Position numbers and translations under genes: made by a program. DNA of 32,016 nt, taken from Bacteriovorax stolpii (GTDB lineage: Bacteria; Bdellovibrionota; Bacteriovoracia; Bacteriovoracales; Bacteriovoracaceae). Positions 8,536-18,332 of the stretch are shown here, piece by piece; position 1 is the stretch's first letter; the number at the start of each line of letters is the position of its first letter. The notes beneath the pieces are model-generated. The model searched no databases. It saw only the letters and a program-made list of their open reading frames with translations, and was not told the origin of the DNA. Where the stretch lies: contig CAMCZE010000004.1 of NCBI GenBank assembly GCA_945885655.1, positions 1 through 32,016 on the forward strand. The letters run 5' to 3'.

Positions 8536-10488
8536 ATGAAATTCTTAATCCTGATCTTATTCATCACTCCTGCGTTTTCTCAAGAATTGGCACCTAATTG
8601 CCAAGAGCTCTCAAAAATTCTTCAAAGTCTTGAGCAAGACCTTGCCATGAGTTCCATCACAAATGTGCCTGGGGGATGTAATACATATATCAATCAAGAA
8701 ATTCCAGAGAATCAAAAAGGATATTTTGATGAAAAAAAGTGTGACACACTTAATACGATTGAAACTGAATTAAGATCTCTTGAAAACCAAGAAGGCATTT
8801 TAAAAGGCCTTCAGAGATTACGTCTGGATATTCAAGCATCATTGGATAAAACCAAAAAGACTACAGGTCTTGCGGCCGCAATCGCTGGGGAAGAATTTGT
8901 TCAAAAACTCAACATTGGGCAATCTTTTGAAACCATACTCCGTTTAGATATTGATTTGAGATTGAAATTTGAGAGTGAGATCAAGGGTAAAGATATTGAC
9001 ACAGCAGAAGAGATGAAGGCCCAATTTTTTTCTTTTTGTAATAACCCTGAAATCAAATCTCAAATAAAACCAGGCCAACACACCTTTTGTGAACCGGGAT
9101 TATTTAATCCCTCAGACGCAGCAGTTAAAGAATTAAACCTTTATCTGCATGAATTTGCATCGCCTGTCTCAGATGAGATTTCGAAAGCAGAATCTAAAAA
9201 GAGAGAGGAAGAGGCCCTCTCCAATAAAGATTCTAAAGGGGATCCTGTCTCTTTCACTGAGATGACTCAAAAGCTTGTTGAGGAACTTTCAAAAAGTACC
9301 AATACAGATGAAAAAACTGCAGGATTGGCGTTGGCCAAACTTACTAAGGATGAAAGTCAATCTCTGTCTAGAGATGAATTAAAGGCCGTTCAAAAACTGG
9401 GCTCTTTTACAAAAGATCATGATGCTTTAAAAAACAAAATATCCTCTGAACGGTATAAATTTTTACTTGATGATATTAAAAAAAGACAAGAACTTGAGAT
9501 TCGTTCTAAGGCGTCAATCCTTATTTCACAATATGGAACGAAACTCTCTTCTGATCAGCAGCTTAAATGTGCTAAAACAAAATCAGATATCAATGTGGCC
9601 AAAGATTGCCTAGAGCTCCTAGATCAATCTTATGGGACGAACGGAACGGCCGAGACAGATGTGCATAAAGGTGTGAAGGCGTTGAGTGCTTCTTTGCTCT
9701 ACTTAAATACATTACAAGAGATGCAAAATAAGTGCACAGGTGCCGAAAAAAATCCACTCCCAGACATTTGCAGCAATCCTGATTTTAACGTGGAAGACTT
9801 TGATTCCTTATATAAAAACATACATTCTTTAAATCTTATCCGTGCTCAAATCATTTCTGAAAATAAAAAACAAGCAGATCTAAAAAACTTCACTCTTGCC
9901 ACGATGATGAAAATGGATAACTGCTTAACTTCGGAACAAACTGAAATTGAATTTTGTGAAGCAGAACCAAAACTCAATACAGAGGCCATCTCTTTAAGTA
10001 GTGATATTTTGGATATCTCGATTGTCATCGGAAAATCCAACGAAAATTCTTCTAAACCAGATATCTCTGAGATTTGTAAAACAGATGGAAAAAATCACGA
10101 TGAAAAAAGATTATGTGCGGTACTCACTGGCCCGCCTGCTAGTGAAACACCTCTAGAGATTCCGAAAAAAGAAAATAAAGAGGAAGAAGTTTTCACGACT
10201 CCTGGGAAAAGAGAAGAGTCCAGCATTGCCGACAAGATAGGTAGTGTATTCGGGTTTGTACAACAAGTTCTGGCAAGCCCAAGTTCAGTTCCTCCTATCT
10301 ATCCAATGATACCTCCTCCAGGCTTTGCAAGTCCCTACGCCAACGGGGGCGGAGGGGCCATGTCGATCTCTGACCGCATTCTAGCACCGGCCGTTTTCCA
10401 GGGTGGCTTTGGATTTTATCGGAACACCCCTGGCACCCAACCTTTCACTTCATTTGGATCGCGAACAACGAGCTCTTTTTTTCCTTAA
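8536..10488 (+). CDS. secreted hypothetical protein, helical/charged with Pro- and Gly-rich C-terminus
   Basis: 650 aa; signal peptide MKFLILILFITPAFSQ, many charged helical stretches, then SSVPPIYPMIPPPGFASPYANGGGGAM. Confidence 0.7.
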   Translation: MKFLILILFITPAFSQELAPNCQELSKILQSLEQDLAMSSITNVPGGCNTYINQEIPENQKGYFDEKKCDTLNTIETELRSLENQEGILKGLQRLRLDIQASLDKTKKTTGLAAAIAGEEFVQKLNIGQSFETILRLDIDLRLKFESEIKGKDIDTAEEMKAQFFSFCNNPEIKSQIKPGQHTFCEPGLFNPSDAAVKELNLYLHEFASPVSDEISKAESKKREEEALSNKDSKGDPVSFTEMTQKLVEELSKSTNTDEKTAGLALAKLTKDESQSLSRDELKAVQKLGSFTKDHDALKNKISSERYKFLLDDIKKRQELEIRSKASILISQYGTKLSSDQQLKCAKTKSDINVAKDCLELLDQSYGTNGTAETDVHKGVKALSASLLYLNTLQEMQNKCTGAEKNPLPDICSNPDFNVEDFDSLYKNIHSLNLIRAQIISENKKQADLKNFTLATMMKMDNCLTSEQTEIEFCEAEPKLNTEAISLSSDILDISIVIGKSNENSSKPDISEICKTDGKNHDEKRLCAVLTGPPASETPLEIPKKENKEEEVFTTPGKREESSIADKIGSVFGFVQQVLASPSSVPPIYPMIPPPGFASPYANGGGGAMSISDRILAPAVFQGGFGFYRNTPGTQPFTSFGSRTTSSFFP

Positions 10489-10606
10489 ATCGTTTTTCTC
10501 AGGTACATATTTCCCCCTATGAAAATGGAACAATTTTCCGCGACTCGAGTACAATAAAGACTGTGGTGTAAAATTCCGACATAAAAAGCTGGGAGATATA
10601 ACTAGC

Positions 10607-13600
10607 ATGGATGTTAAGTTATTACTGGTCTTATTATTTGCCATCATCTCATGTACACCTCAAGGCGATGTGAGCAAAGGCAGTTCAGTCAGTCCCACTT
10701 CCACCGGGGGCAGTACAGGTGGATCATCAACTTCAACTTCTCTTACGACAATATGGAATTTTTTAGGAACCAACGCCAACCTCATTTCAGTTAATGTTAC
10801 CAATATTCAAACCGCCTATTTGGTTGGGGCACCCGTTGAAAAATTTTTAGATACAACTGTTGATGGCATTTTTACCAACTTCGCCGGAGCGGAATATTGC
10901 CTCATCTCAAACTTCACCATTAGTGGAACTGCAACCCAGCTTAGAACTCGAGTGGTTCCTATTTCTTATTTTGATTTTAAGGCCAATAAAACAGTACGTG
11001 TTTTCCGAGTGGACTTTCCTGATGTCACAAACTCACAAGGTTTATGTAACCTTCCTGTTAGAACATTCAGTGCCACGGGTGCTTTAGTGGTTGAGCCTTT
11101 TGCGACTCCAAAGTTTGACCCCAATTTATTGTGTTCGACTTGTACGAGTTTTTTAACTTCAGGCAAATTACGCCTTTTTAAACGTGGAACAACCCTAGAT
11201 GAAGTTTCGCTCAATCTTGTTACTCTAACTCCTCTTACTCTCAAAGTTGATCCAAATGCTAACTCCACTGGAGAGGTAGGAATTTGCAGCAATTCTGAGT
11301 GTGTCTCCCGAGGTTTTGATTGCTGTTTAGATAATCAATGTGTCAGAGATGGATTCCCTAGACCTTCAGCATCTTTATCCCATACAACTCAATTGGCCAT
11401 GGCCGAAGCGGAGAGACTTCAAAATCCTTTGGCCTATTTAAATTATCCTCACCTTTTTTATGTGTGTGGAAATTCTATTCCAACGACGACAACCACTGGA
11501 CCAACTACTGGTGTTACTTATGATGCTGCATTTGAAGCGTTAAAAAATGATTATAACTGTATCCAGGATTTAAAAAATCTTTCAAGTTCTACTCCTTTTC
11601 ATTCGGATACACTTTTAGCTCCTGGCCTTCACCCTTTTAATGCTTCAACAAAATGTTTAACTTCAGCTGCTCAAACTTCTTCAACGATGTTTTATCAAAG
11701 TGTGATGAGACGTCTTTATCAAACCTGTGGATGCGCTCAAACAAACCTTCCGGACATGGTGAGTTCTTGTCCGGCCTATGACTATGTCATCGAAGAAGCA
11801 AGTACGACTGGTGCTCCTTTAAGAATTGATTGTTTCACACCCGCAGTGGTTGAACCTAGCATTCCATCAACTCAAAACGTTAACGTCAGTGCAAGATCTG
11901 CTCCTCATCGCTTTTTTGATTCTTCTGGTAATGAACAGGTTCTTTCGTTAAATGCAAATTTCACTCAAGAAGGTGAGGTTTTTAATTACGCCGATGATCA
12001 AAAACTTATACCTCAAGCTCAAAACTTCAGCATGAATTCTATTCTTGGCCAAATGAGTGTGACCATGGATAAGGCCCTTCCGGCCAAAACGGTGGACGTT
12101 GAGGTTGATCAGGTCTATCTCATTTCTACCAGACAAGGATTTTATACTCCATGCCCAACATGCTCTAAAGACTCTTGGCTCTCAACTCTCACCGCTTTTC
12201 CCACCTCTTCATTTGGAACAGGACTTCAGGCCATAGGACACTCAACTGCCCGAGACGAACTTTCAACAAACATCACTGGCGGCAATTACGAAGATACCAT
12301 CTTTGGAAGAGCGTGCTGGCTACCACCAACGATGATTCCTTTCACTCACGCTTCAAACTCAACCATCGCCACTCAAAGAACTGATCGTTTACGTGCTCAG
12401 GCCGCTCTTTTTATCAATGGATATCAGAAGGATTGGTTCGGTTTTAATAAAGGTGCGACCATTGGATCCTTTGATGGAGTAACCTGGTTTGCCATTGGAA
12501 AAGGCAGAATTGTCAGATCCACATCAAAAAAACTTTTCCTCGCCATCAATGCTCCATTTGCTGATGTCGCAAGTCCCACTCTTCAAGTGGTAAATATATC
12601 TGCCTTTGATGGAATCTCTCAGGCCACGGCCGTAGATTACGATCCACAGTTTCATCTCTCCCACCCGCTACAAAACGAAGCAGGAAACTGTCAGGCCAAT
12701 CACTTTTGTTCAACAGATACAGATTGTGTAACAAAACTTGGTTGGGAATATTCTTGTGCTGACGTTAAAACCGTAAAAACCAAGTGGCCAACTTTTGATG
12801 CAGACGGAAATGAAAAAACGGGCTCAACGATCTTAACCTTAGATCAAATCCTTGCTCAAAAGAAGTTTCCCTCCGCCAGCTCCAAGAGATGCATTTACAG
12901 GGGAGCAGGGGCCTTATGTAACAGGGCCACTGAAGCGCAACTCAATCTTATGGATGTTAATGAAAAACGTTTTGCCACCTGTGCACCAAATTTTTTCTGT
13001 GCTGATGTGGATAACACCGCCGCCACTAATTCTGTTTTTAACTCTAAGATCTCTCGTTTTGCTGGGCCCATTGAAGACATTCCCGTCGTAAGAAATCATC
13101 TTTATGGAAGAGATACAAACGTCCTTGGACGTCCACTTCATTATGTGGCCACGTCATCTTCAACTGCAGCTTTAGAAACCACGACACTCCCCTTTAACAT
13201 CTTCAGTATCCTAAAAGATAATTCGGCCTTAACTCTCATTCCTCCTGAAGTTTCAAATGATGAAACCGGTGTATGCCGCCCAGGAAAGGCCCTCGATGCT
13301 AACTCACCTTTCACTCAGCATCGATCAGCAGACACCGAAAGTCGCACGGACTTCATCAATCAAATTGCGAGTTGTGATTCAAAAAACTTTAAAAACGCAA
13401 CCACTACCACCGTAGGCCGATTTGCATCATGCCCTGTTATAAATGCGACCTCTGGTAACTACACCATGTTCACCAGTATTCTTCCCCTAACATTTTCAGG
13501 TCTCGAACATGCTCAGGCAGCAAGACATCAAAACTCATGTGGCCTAGAAGTTGTGAGTGGCATGAGCTCGGCCACCATGAATTTATCAAGTACCACCACC

Positions 13601-15913
13601 GACCAAATAAGCATCTTCTCACCATTTAAACTCATTGAGGCAAAACCCCTGAGTAATACTTCTCAAACAATCATTGATCCGACTCTTACCCGTGATGCTT
13701 GTTTAAGAAGAGCGGGCCAAGTCTGTCACACCGACTTAGACTGTGGGCCAAATAAATTCCATGCGGCCCAAGTTGATTTTTTTCCATCTTTTTTTGGTAA
13801 CGATGCAGAGAAGGCCTATTACAGTGAGTATCTTGTCTGTGGCCAGGAAACTCCAAAACCTCTTCCTTCTCAAGGAACGGTCTTCACAAGTTTTAACATG
13901 GGATTAAATCGCTGTTGCCGTGAGGCCGGTAAAGACATCTCAACTTTCACCAGTGATATACCTACATCAAATGTTACCTCCCTCTCTGGTGGTGTACACT
14001 CTGTTCCTTATGAAGCATCCTCACAATTACTCATGAGCCTAGCGGTCACGGATACTCCACAGAATAGTGCTTTCAAAAATTCAAGACTCATGACGGTTGA
14101 AAATCTGGGTACGCCCGACAGACCTTACCTCACTGCTTTCCAAAACTGGACAAATGCCGCCGCACAAACATTAGTAGCAACCAATGTAAAAAGTCTTGGT
14201 GTTGGATCAACATTTCTAAATGTTAACGTTAGAACACCTAAACAATGGAGAACTTTAAACGAGGCCAACAGTGAAACTTGTTGTGGAGGTGGCTGGGTTC
14301 GTAAGTTTGCAGATGGAACAAATAATTGGAGTAAACGTGATCGATTGTTTATGGATGTGACAAACTTTAAATGTCTTAACTCTAGAACGACACTCTTAAC
14401 AAATCCTACTTCCTTTGATGACTATTATAGACTTCCTTTTACAAAAACAACCAACGCTGTTCTCCCCTTGAGAACTTATGTTCCTGCTAGTAATAATGCT
14501 ACAAATACCGTGGCAAAAGATTTTTTACATTATTGTATTGACCCCTTAGGAGAGGTTGCAAGTTGCGCGCAATTTGGATTTGAATCAAACGTTGCAGATA
14601 CTCCACCTGATTCAAATCCGAGTTTTACCTATGAAGGCTCCATTCAGGTTAATACTCTGACTCCAAATTTTGTCGATAAACTTGATTACCTATTTAAACC
14701 TTTTAGTGCAGATACTGATGTTCGAACTCATCTTAATTTTACAACAACTGATGCACGTAAAAACATAAAAATAAAAATTCCAAGTTATATCTCTTCTGAA
14801 TTTGAAGAACGTTTAAACGAAGATGAGCTTGCAGGTGTTCACAACACGATTAAATTGGTCAATGCGGATGAATCATTCTTCACAGAATGTTCTCCTAATT
14901 CAGTAGCTTTTCCATTTGAAACTACACTCACATCACCTACTACTGGCGATACACTGACCTGCATTCCTATAAATGGCAACTGCTGTTATGCTTATGATCA
15001 AGCTACTCGAACTATAATTGCAACTGCTCAAGCTGGTTCTATTGGAGGAGCTGTTCCAGACGATGAGGATCTAGGTTTAACTTTTGAATTTCACGCTGTA
15101 GGCTCTGTAGATCTAAGAAATTTTTTAAGTCCTAAACCTGGTTATCAAGCCTTAACAAAAACACGTACCAAACCAGGAACAGACTCATACTACCTGCGCC
15201 GTTTAGGAAACTTCGAACTTCTTGGCATTCCACAAATATCTTACGAGGCCCTTTATTGTAATGATGATGAGGACAGAGTTGTTCCTGGACTTTTTAAAAC
15301 ATCTTTGCCTGATAGAGCTAGTTTTGAGGTCAATACAAATTCATTTAAAGACAACGGAATTCATTTCGTGAACCAATTTGCCACTGATCATGAGCCCATT
15401 TTTTCTGCGAATGATTTTAAATGCTGCTCACCATTGGGTAAAACGGTGAACTCTCAGGCCACATGTTGTTCTGGTTTTGGTGTTTCTAATAATGCGACCA
15501 ACACCAGTTTTACTTGCAGACTTCCGGCGGGTACAGATTTGATGGTGTATTTTAACCGTTTTGTTTCTAACGAAGGTGTGGGTACTGACAAACCAGGTGG
15601 CGGTTTGGTGGAAGCTGATTTTGAAGACCAGACTGGGGAACCAAAAGTTCTTAATGCAAGCGTGATTCAGAAAATTTCGGCGATGGGAAATGCTTTTTGT
15701 GTGAACAATTCAGTTCGCCAAGGTGGAGCTTTTGGCCAGTTTGCTCCAGAGCCAGTAGGCCCTTTCACACGATCGGCCATCCCTATATATAATATCGTTG
15801 ATTCTTTTGGAGATTTTGCTACAAATTCCAATGCCACAAAAACTGTTGATGTGGGATACTTTGCTTTTATGAACGGTTTCCGCTGGAACCACCACCTATA
15901 TTGTGATGACTAG
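10607..15913 (+). CDS. giant cysteine-rich lipoprotein (1768 aa), possible LecA/PA-IL-like segment
   Basis: Lipobox-like LLFAIISC followed by a Ser/Thr/Gly linker. Uninterrupted 1768 codons. Six vicinal CC pairs and CxTDxDC motifs. WFGFNKGATIGSFDGVTWFAIGKG...KKLFLAINA resembles bacterial galactose-binding jelly-roll proteins. Confidence 0.75.
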   Translation: MDVKLLLVLLFAIISCTPQGDVSKGSSVSPTSTGGSTGGSSTSTSLTTIWNFLGTNANLISVNVTNIQTAYLVGAPVEKFLDTTVDGIFTNFAGAEYCLISNFTISGTATQLRTRVVPISYFDFKANKTVRVFRVDFPDVTNSQGLCNLPVRTFSATGALVVEPFATPKFDPNLLCSTCTSFLTSGKLRLFKRGTTLDEVSLNLVTLTPLTLKVDPNANSTGEVGICSNSECVSRGFDCCLDNQCVRDGFPRPSASLSHTTQLAMAEAERLQNPLAYLNYPHLFYVCGNSIPTTTTTGPTTGVTYDAAFEALKNDYNCIQDLKNLSSSTPFHSDTLLAPGLHPFNASTKCLTSAAQTSSTMFYQSVMRRLYQTCGCAQTNLPDMVSSCPAYDYVIEEASTTGAPLRIDCFTPAVVEPSIPSTQNVNVSARSAPHRFFDSSGNEQVLSLNANFTQEGEVFNYADDQKLIPQAQNFSMNSILGQMSVTMDKALPAKTVDVEVDQVYLISTRQGFYTPCPTCSKDSWLSTLTAFPTSSFGTGLQAIGHSTARDELSTNITGGNYEDTIFGRACWLPPTMIPFTHASNSTIATQRTDRLRAQAALFINGYQKDWFGFNKGATIGSFDGVTWFAIGKGRIVRSTSKKLFLAINAPFADVASPTLQVVNISAFDGISQATAVDYDPQFHLSHPLQNEAGNCQANHFCSTDTDCVTKLGWEYSCADVKTVKTKWPTFDADGNEKTGSTILTLDQILAQKKFPSASSKRCIYRGAGALCNRATEAQLNLMDVNEKRFATCAPNFFCADVDNTAATNSVFNSKISRFAGPIEDIPVVRNHLYGRDTNVLGRPLHYVATSSSTAALETTTLPFNIFSILKDNSALTLIPPEVSNDETGVCRPGKALDANSPFTQHRSADTESRTDFINQIASCDSKNFKNATTTTVGRFASCPVINATSGNYTMFTSILPLTFSGLEHAQAARHQNSCGLEVVSGMSSATMNLSSTTTDQISIFSPFKLIEAKPLSNTSQTIIDPTLTRDACLRRAGQVCHTDLDCGPNKFHAAQVDFFPSFFGNDAEKAYYSEYLVCGQETPKPLPSQGTVFTSFNMGLNRCCREAGKDISTFTSDIPTSNVTSLSGGVHSVPYEASSQLLMSLAVTDTPQNSAFKNSRLMTVENLGTPDRPYLTAFQNWTNAAAQTLVATNVKSLGVGSTFLNVNVRTPKQWRTLNEANSETCCGGGWVRKFADGTNNWSKRDRLFMDVTNFKCLNSRTTLLTNPTSFDDYYRLPFTKTTNAVLPLRTYVPASNNATNTVAKDFLHYCIDPLGEVASCAQFGFESNVADTPPDSNPSFTYEGSIQVNTLTPNFVDKLDYLFKPFSADTDVRTHLNFTTTDARKNIKIKIPSYISSEFEERLNEDELAGVHNTIKLVNADESFFTECSPNSVAFPFETTLTSPTTGDTLTCIPINGNCCYAYDQATRTIIATAQAGSIGGAVPDDEDLGLTFEFHAVGSVDLRNFLSPKPGYQALTKTRTKPGTDSYYLRRLGNFELLGIPQISYEALYCNDDEDRVVPGLFKTSLPDRASFEVNTNSFKDNGIHFVNQFATDHEPIFSANDFKCCSPLGKTVNSQATCCSGFGVSNNATNTSFTCRLPAGTDLMVYFNRFVSNEGVGTDKPGGGLVEADFEDQTGEPKVLNASVIQKISAMGNAFCVNNSVRQGGAFGQFAPEPVGPFTRSAIPIYNIVDSFGDFATNSNATKTVDVGYFAFMNGFRWNHHLYCDD

Positions 15914-15925
15914 AGGCCTTAAAAT

Positions 15926-16411
15926 ATGAAACGAAATGCAAAAACTCCTTCTGAAACTTCTGTAGAAATGCGTGAACTTGTCATGCCTAACCACACCAAT
16001 CCCCAAAACACAGTATTTGGGGGAACAGTGATGAGCTGGATTGATATTGCCGCTGCGATGGTGGCCGCACGACACTGTGGACGTCCGGTTGTCACGGCCC
16101 ATATAGATGACATTGATTTTATCGCTCCCATTAAAATGGGCTACCACGTGCTTATTCAGGCCTCACTAAATTATGTTGGAAAAACATCCATGGTTATCGG
16201 TGTAAAAGTGACTTCAGAAAATCCCTACACTGGTGAGTGTCGCACAACGACCAAGGCCTACCTTACGTTTGTGGCCCTTGATGATTTAGGCCGCCCAGTT
16301 GTTGTGCCTGAACTCACACTCCAAAGTGAAGATGAATTCCGGCGTTTTGAGAATGCTAAAAAAAGAGTCGCCATGAAAAAAGAATTTAGAGGCTCTCTGA
16401 GAAGCAAATGA
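15926..16411 (+). CDS. acyl-CoA thioesterase, hotdog fold (YciA-like)
   Basis: 161 aa; MPNHTNPQNTVFGGTVMSWIDIAAAMVAARHCG and TAHIDDIDFIAPIKMGYHVLIQASLNYVGKTSM. Confidence 0.88.
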   Translation: MKRNAKTPSETSVEMRELVMPNHTNPQNTVFGGTVMSWIDIAAAMVAARHCGRPVVTAHIDDIDFIAPIKMGYHVLIQASLNYVGKTSMVIGVKVTSENPYTGECRTTTKAYLTFVALDDLGRPVVVPELTLQSEDEFRRFENAKKRVAMKKEFRGSLRSK

Positions 16412-17217
16412 AATATTCCCGATATGACTTTATTTTAGTGTTGCTCTCTTTTTTTCAGGCATCAGGCCTGTTATTGTGGGCCATTTATTTTAACGATTTA
16501 TATTTCAACGAAAACTGTCTGATCTTTTTATTTCAATTATTTTTGTTTTATTTTAACCCTATCGTAACCACTCATAACTTTTTACACACACCTTTTTTCA
16601 CTTCTTCTTGGATGAATAGCTCTTTTGCCATTTTAAACTCTATGAATCTTGGTCTGCCTCAAATTCTCTATAAATATCATCACCTCAATCATCACCGTCA
16701 TAATAACTCTCTCGAAGATCCTTCATCGACCTATCTTTTTGGGAAAAATAAAAAGCAGGAACACTGGATCAGCTACAGTGCTCGTTCGTTATTTAGAGAA
16801 GGAACTACCCTTGCTTTTAAACAGACTTTACAAAAAAAAGAAACGGCCCAGCTCTTGGTTGAAACTCTAAGCACACTTTTTTTTTGGTCCATGTTAGTTT
16901 TTATTAATTGGAAATTTTTTATTTGTGCTTACTTGCCACTTTTTTATGCGGGATGGTTTTTGGCCCATGTTGAAAATTATTTTGAACACTTCAAGGCCCG
17001 TGCTCCATCAAATCGTTTTGGGAATGCAGTCAGTTTTTATGGGAGAGGTTATAATATTGTAATGTTTAATGAAGGGTATCATCAAGAGCATCACATCTCG
17101 CCTCAAGAACATTGGTCAAAACGTCCTGAAACAACACTTCGTTATCAAAAACAAATGAGGGAAGCAGGTGCCTATACGGCCAAACTTCCCCCACTCTTAG
17201 GTATGTTCGAAAGATAA
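16408..17217 (+). CDS. fatty acid desaturase-like integral membrane di-iron protein
   Basis: 269 aa, hydrophobic; His boxes HNFLH, HHLNHHRH and HQEHH. ATGA overlap with the thioesterase. Confidence 0.8.
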   Translation: MKYSRYDFILVLLSFFQASGLLLWAIYFNDLYFNENCLIFLFQLFLFYFNPIVTTHNFLHTPFFTSSWMNSSFAILNSMNLGLPQILYKYHHLNHHRHNNSLEDPSSTYLFGKNKKQEHWISYSARSLFREGTTLAFKQTLQKKETAQLLVETLSTLFFWSMLVFINWKFFICAYLPLFYAGWFLAHVENYFEHFKARAPSNRFGNAVSFYGRGYNIVMFNEGYHQEHHISPQEHWSKRPETTLRYQKQMREAGAYTAKLPPLLGMFER

Positions 17218-17228
17218 CTTATTAAAGC

Positions 17229-18080
17229 TTACCACCAACCAGTAAAAGCTTGTTTCCAAGCAGTACTTACTTCACTTTGATTCCAAGATCTTTGTGGAAC
17301 TGTCTCAGTCTCCATAAGTTCTAAATTATTTGGTTCCCAATAGTACATTGGAACTTTCATTAGATAACAAGATTGAGCGTACTGATTATTGTTATACTCA
17401 GAATATTTAGCAACTGTTGGGCAATAAGCTTCATTCTGCATGAATTCATCAGTCCAAGCTTTCATTTCATAGGGAGCGTCAGTAAAAGCTCTATCAAGAA
17501 CTCTTTCTTCAGCTTTTCCATTAATGTCTACTAAAACATAAGGAGAAACGTGGAACCACCACTTATAACGGTATTGTCTGATGTATTTTGTTGTGAAGAA
17601 CAAAAAGACTTTCATTGATTTCACTGAGTGTCTGTTCCACATATCATTGGCCCAAACGTGGGCACGATTAAAACATTGAGATCTTTTTTTTGCTCTACCA
17701 TTCATTTCCCAGAAATACTCATCAGCTGTTTCCAAAGAAGAAATAACTGTTGGTTCATAGGCCTGGGCCTGAATTTTAAAACGTGAGGCCGCTTTGACTT
17801 TAGATTGACCTGCAAGTTTAGCACCGATAACGTTTCCATGGGTGTCGATCTCTACTTTAACGAGGAAGTTATCTTTCTGAGCGATTGAGAAAGCTTCAAC
17901 CATTTTTGTGTCCGTGCTATCAACAAGAAGAACACGGCCTTCTTTGTGTGCAAAAACAAGTGTCGGTTCAGTAGGTGAAGTACTGATATCAACTTTTTCG
18001 ATGGTTGTAGTCAAAACCGTATTCCCAACAACACCTGCAAAAGCAGAGCTGAAGAGAATGAATGCGAGCGAACTCAACAT
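17229..18080 (-). CDS. secreted hypothetical protein
   Basis: 283 aa; signal peptide MLSSLAFILFSSAFAG; preceded by AAGGAG at good spacing. Confidence 0.65.
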   Translation of the reverse strand: MLSSLAFILFSSAFAGVVGNTVLTTTIEKVDISTSPTEPTLVFAHKEGRVLLVDSTDTKMVEAFSIAQKDNFLVKVEIDTHGNVIGAKLAGQSKVKAASRFKIQAQAYEPTVISSLETADEYFWEMNGRAKKRSQCFNRAHVWANDMWNRHSVKSMKVFLFFTTKYIRQYRYKWWFHVSPYVLVDINGKAEERVLDRAFTDAPYEMKAWTDEFMQNEAYCPTVAKYSEYNNNQYAQSCYLMKVPMYYWEPNNLELMETETVPQRSWNQSEVSTAWKQAFTGWW

Positions 18081-18150
18081 ATGTATCTCCTTAACAAATT
18101 AGTTTTGGGGATATGTACAATTCATGACTGAGTCCGGCAAGAGGGTGAAT

Positions 18151-18176
18151 AAAAAAAGCCTCCATTCGGAGGCTTT
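18151..18176 (-). terminator. Rho-independent terminator (minus strand)
   Basis: AAAGCCTCC-GAAT-GGAGGCTTT followed by a T run on the minus strand; downstream of the 38-aa microprotein ORF. Confidence 0.85.
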
Positions 18177-18332
18177 GTGTGTGTGCAGGAATGTTGAAAC
18201 TTTTATTAAAAGAGATACTTTAATTAAACATGTCAAAAGGGCCAGACGTCAAACGTAAAACACTAGATCTAGTATTCTTTATCGTCACAAATTTGACAAG
18301 AAACAATACAAATAACGCTTTAGGCTAAAAAA

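Noticed and set aside
12546-13141. Antisense and alternate-frame ORFs inside the giant lipoprotein (12546..12734, 12852..13091, 12895..13080, 12914..13141)
   Set aside because: Fully within the long ORF, short, no SD or recognisable domain.
10607-15913. Apparent richness of N-X-S/T sequons in the giant lipoprotein (about 25 by eye)
   Set aside because: With its high Asn, Ser and Thr content roughly 20 are expected by chance, so no enrichment can be claimed.
15896-16147. Minus ORFs 15896..16147 and 15919..16131 with Cys/His-rich translation
   Set aside because: Antisense to the thioesterase gene; the zinc-finger-like appearance comes from the reverse reading.
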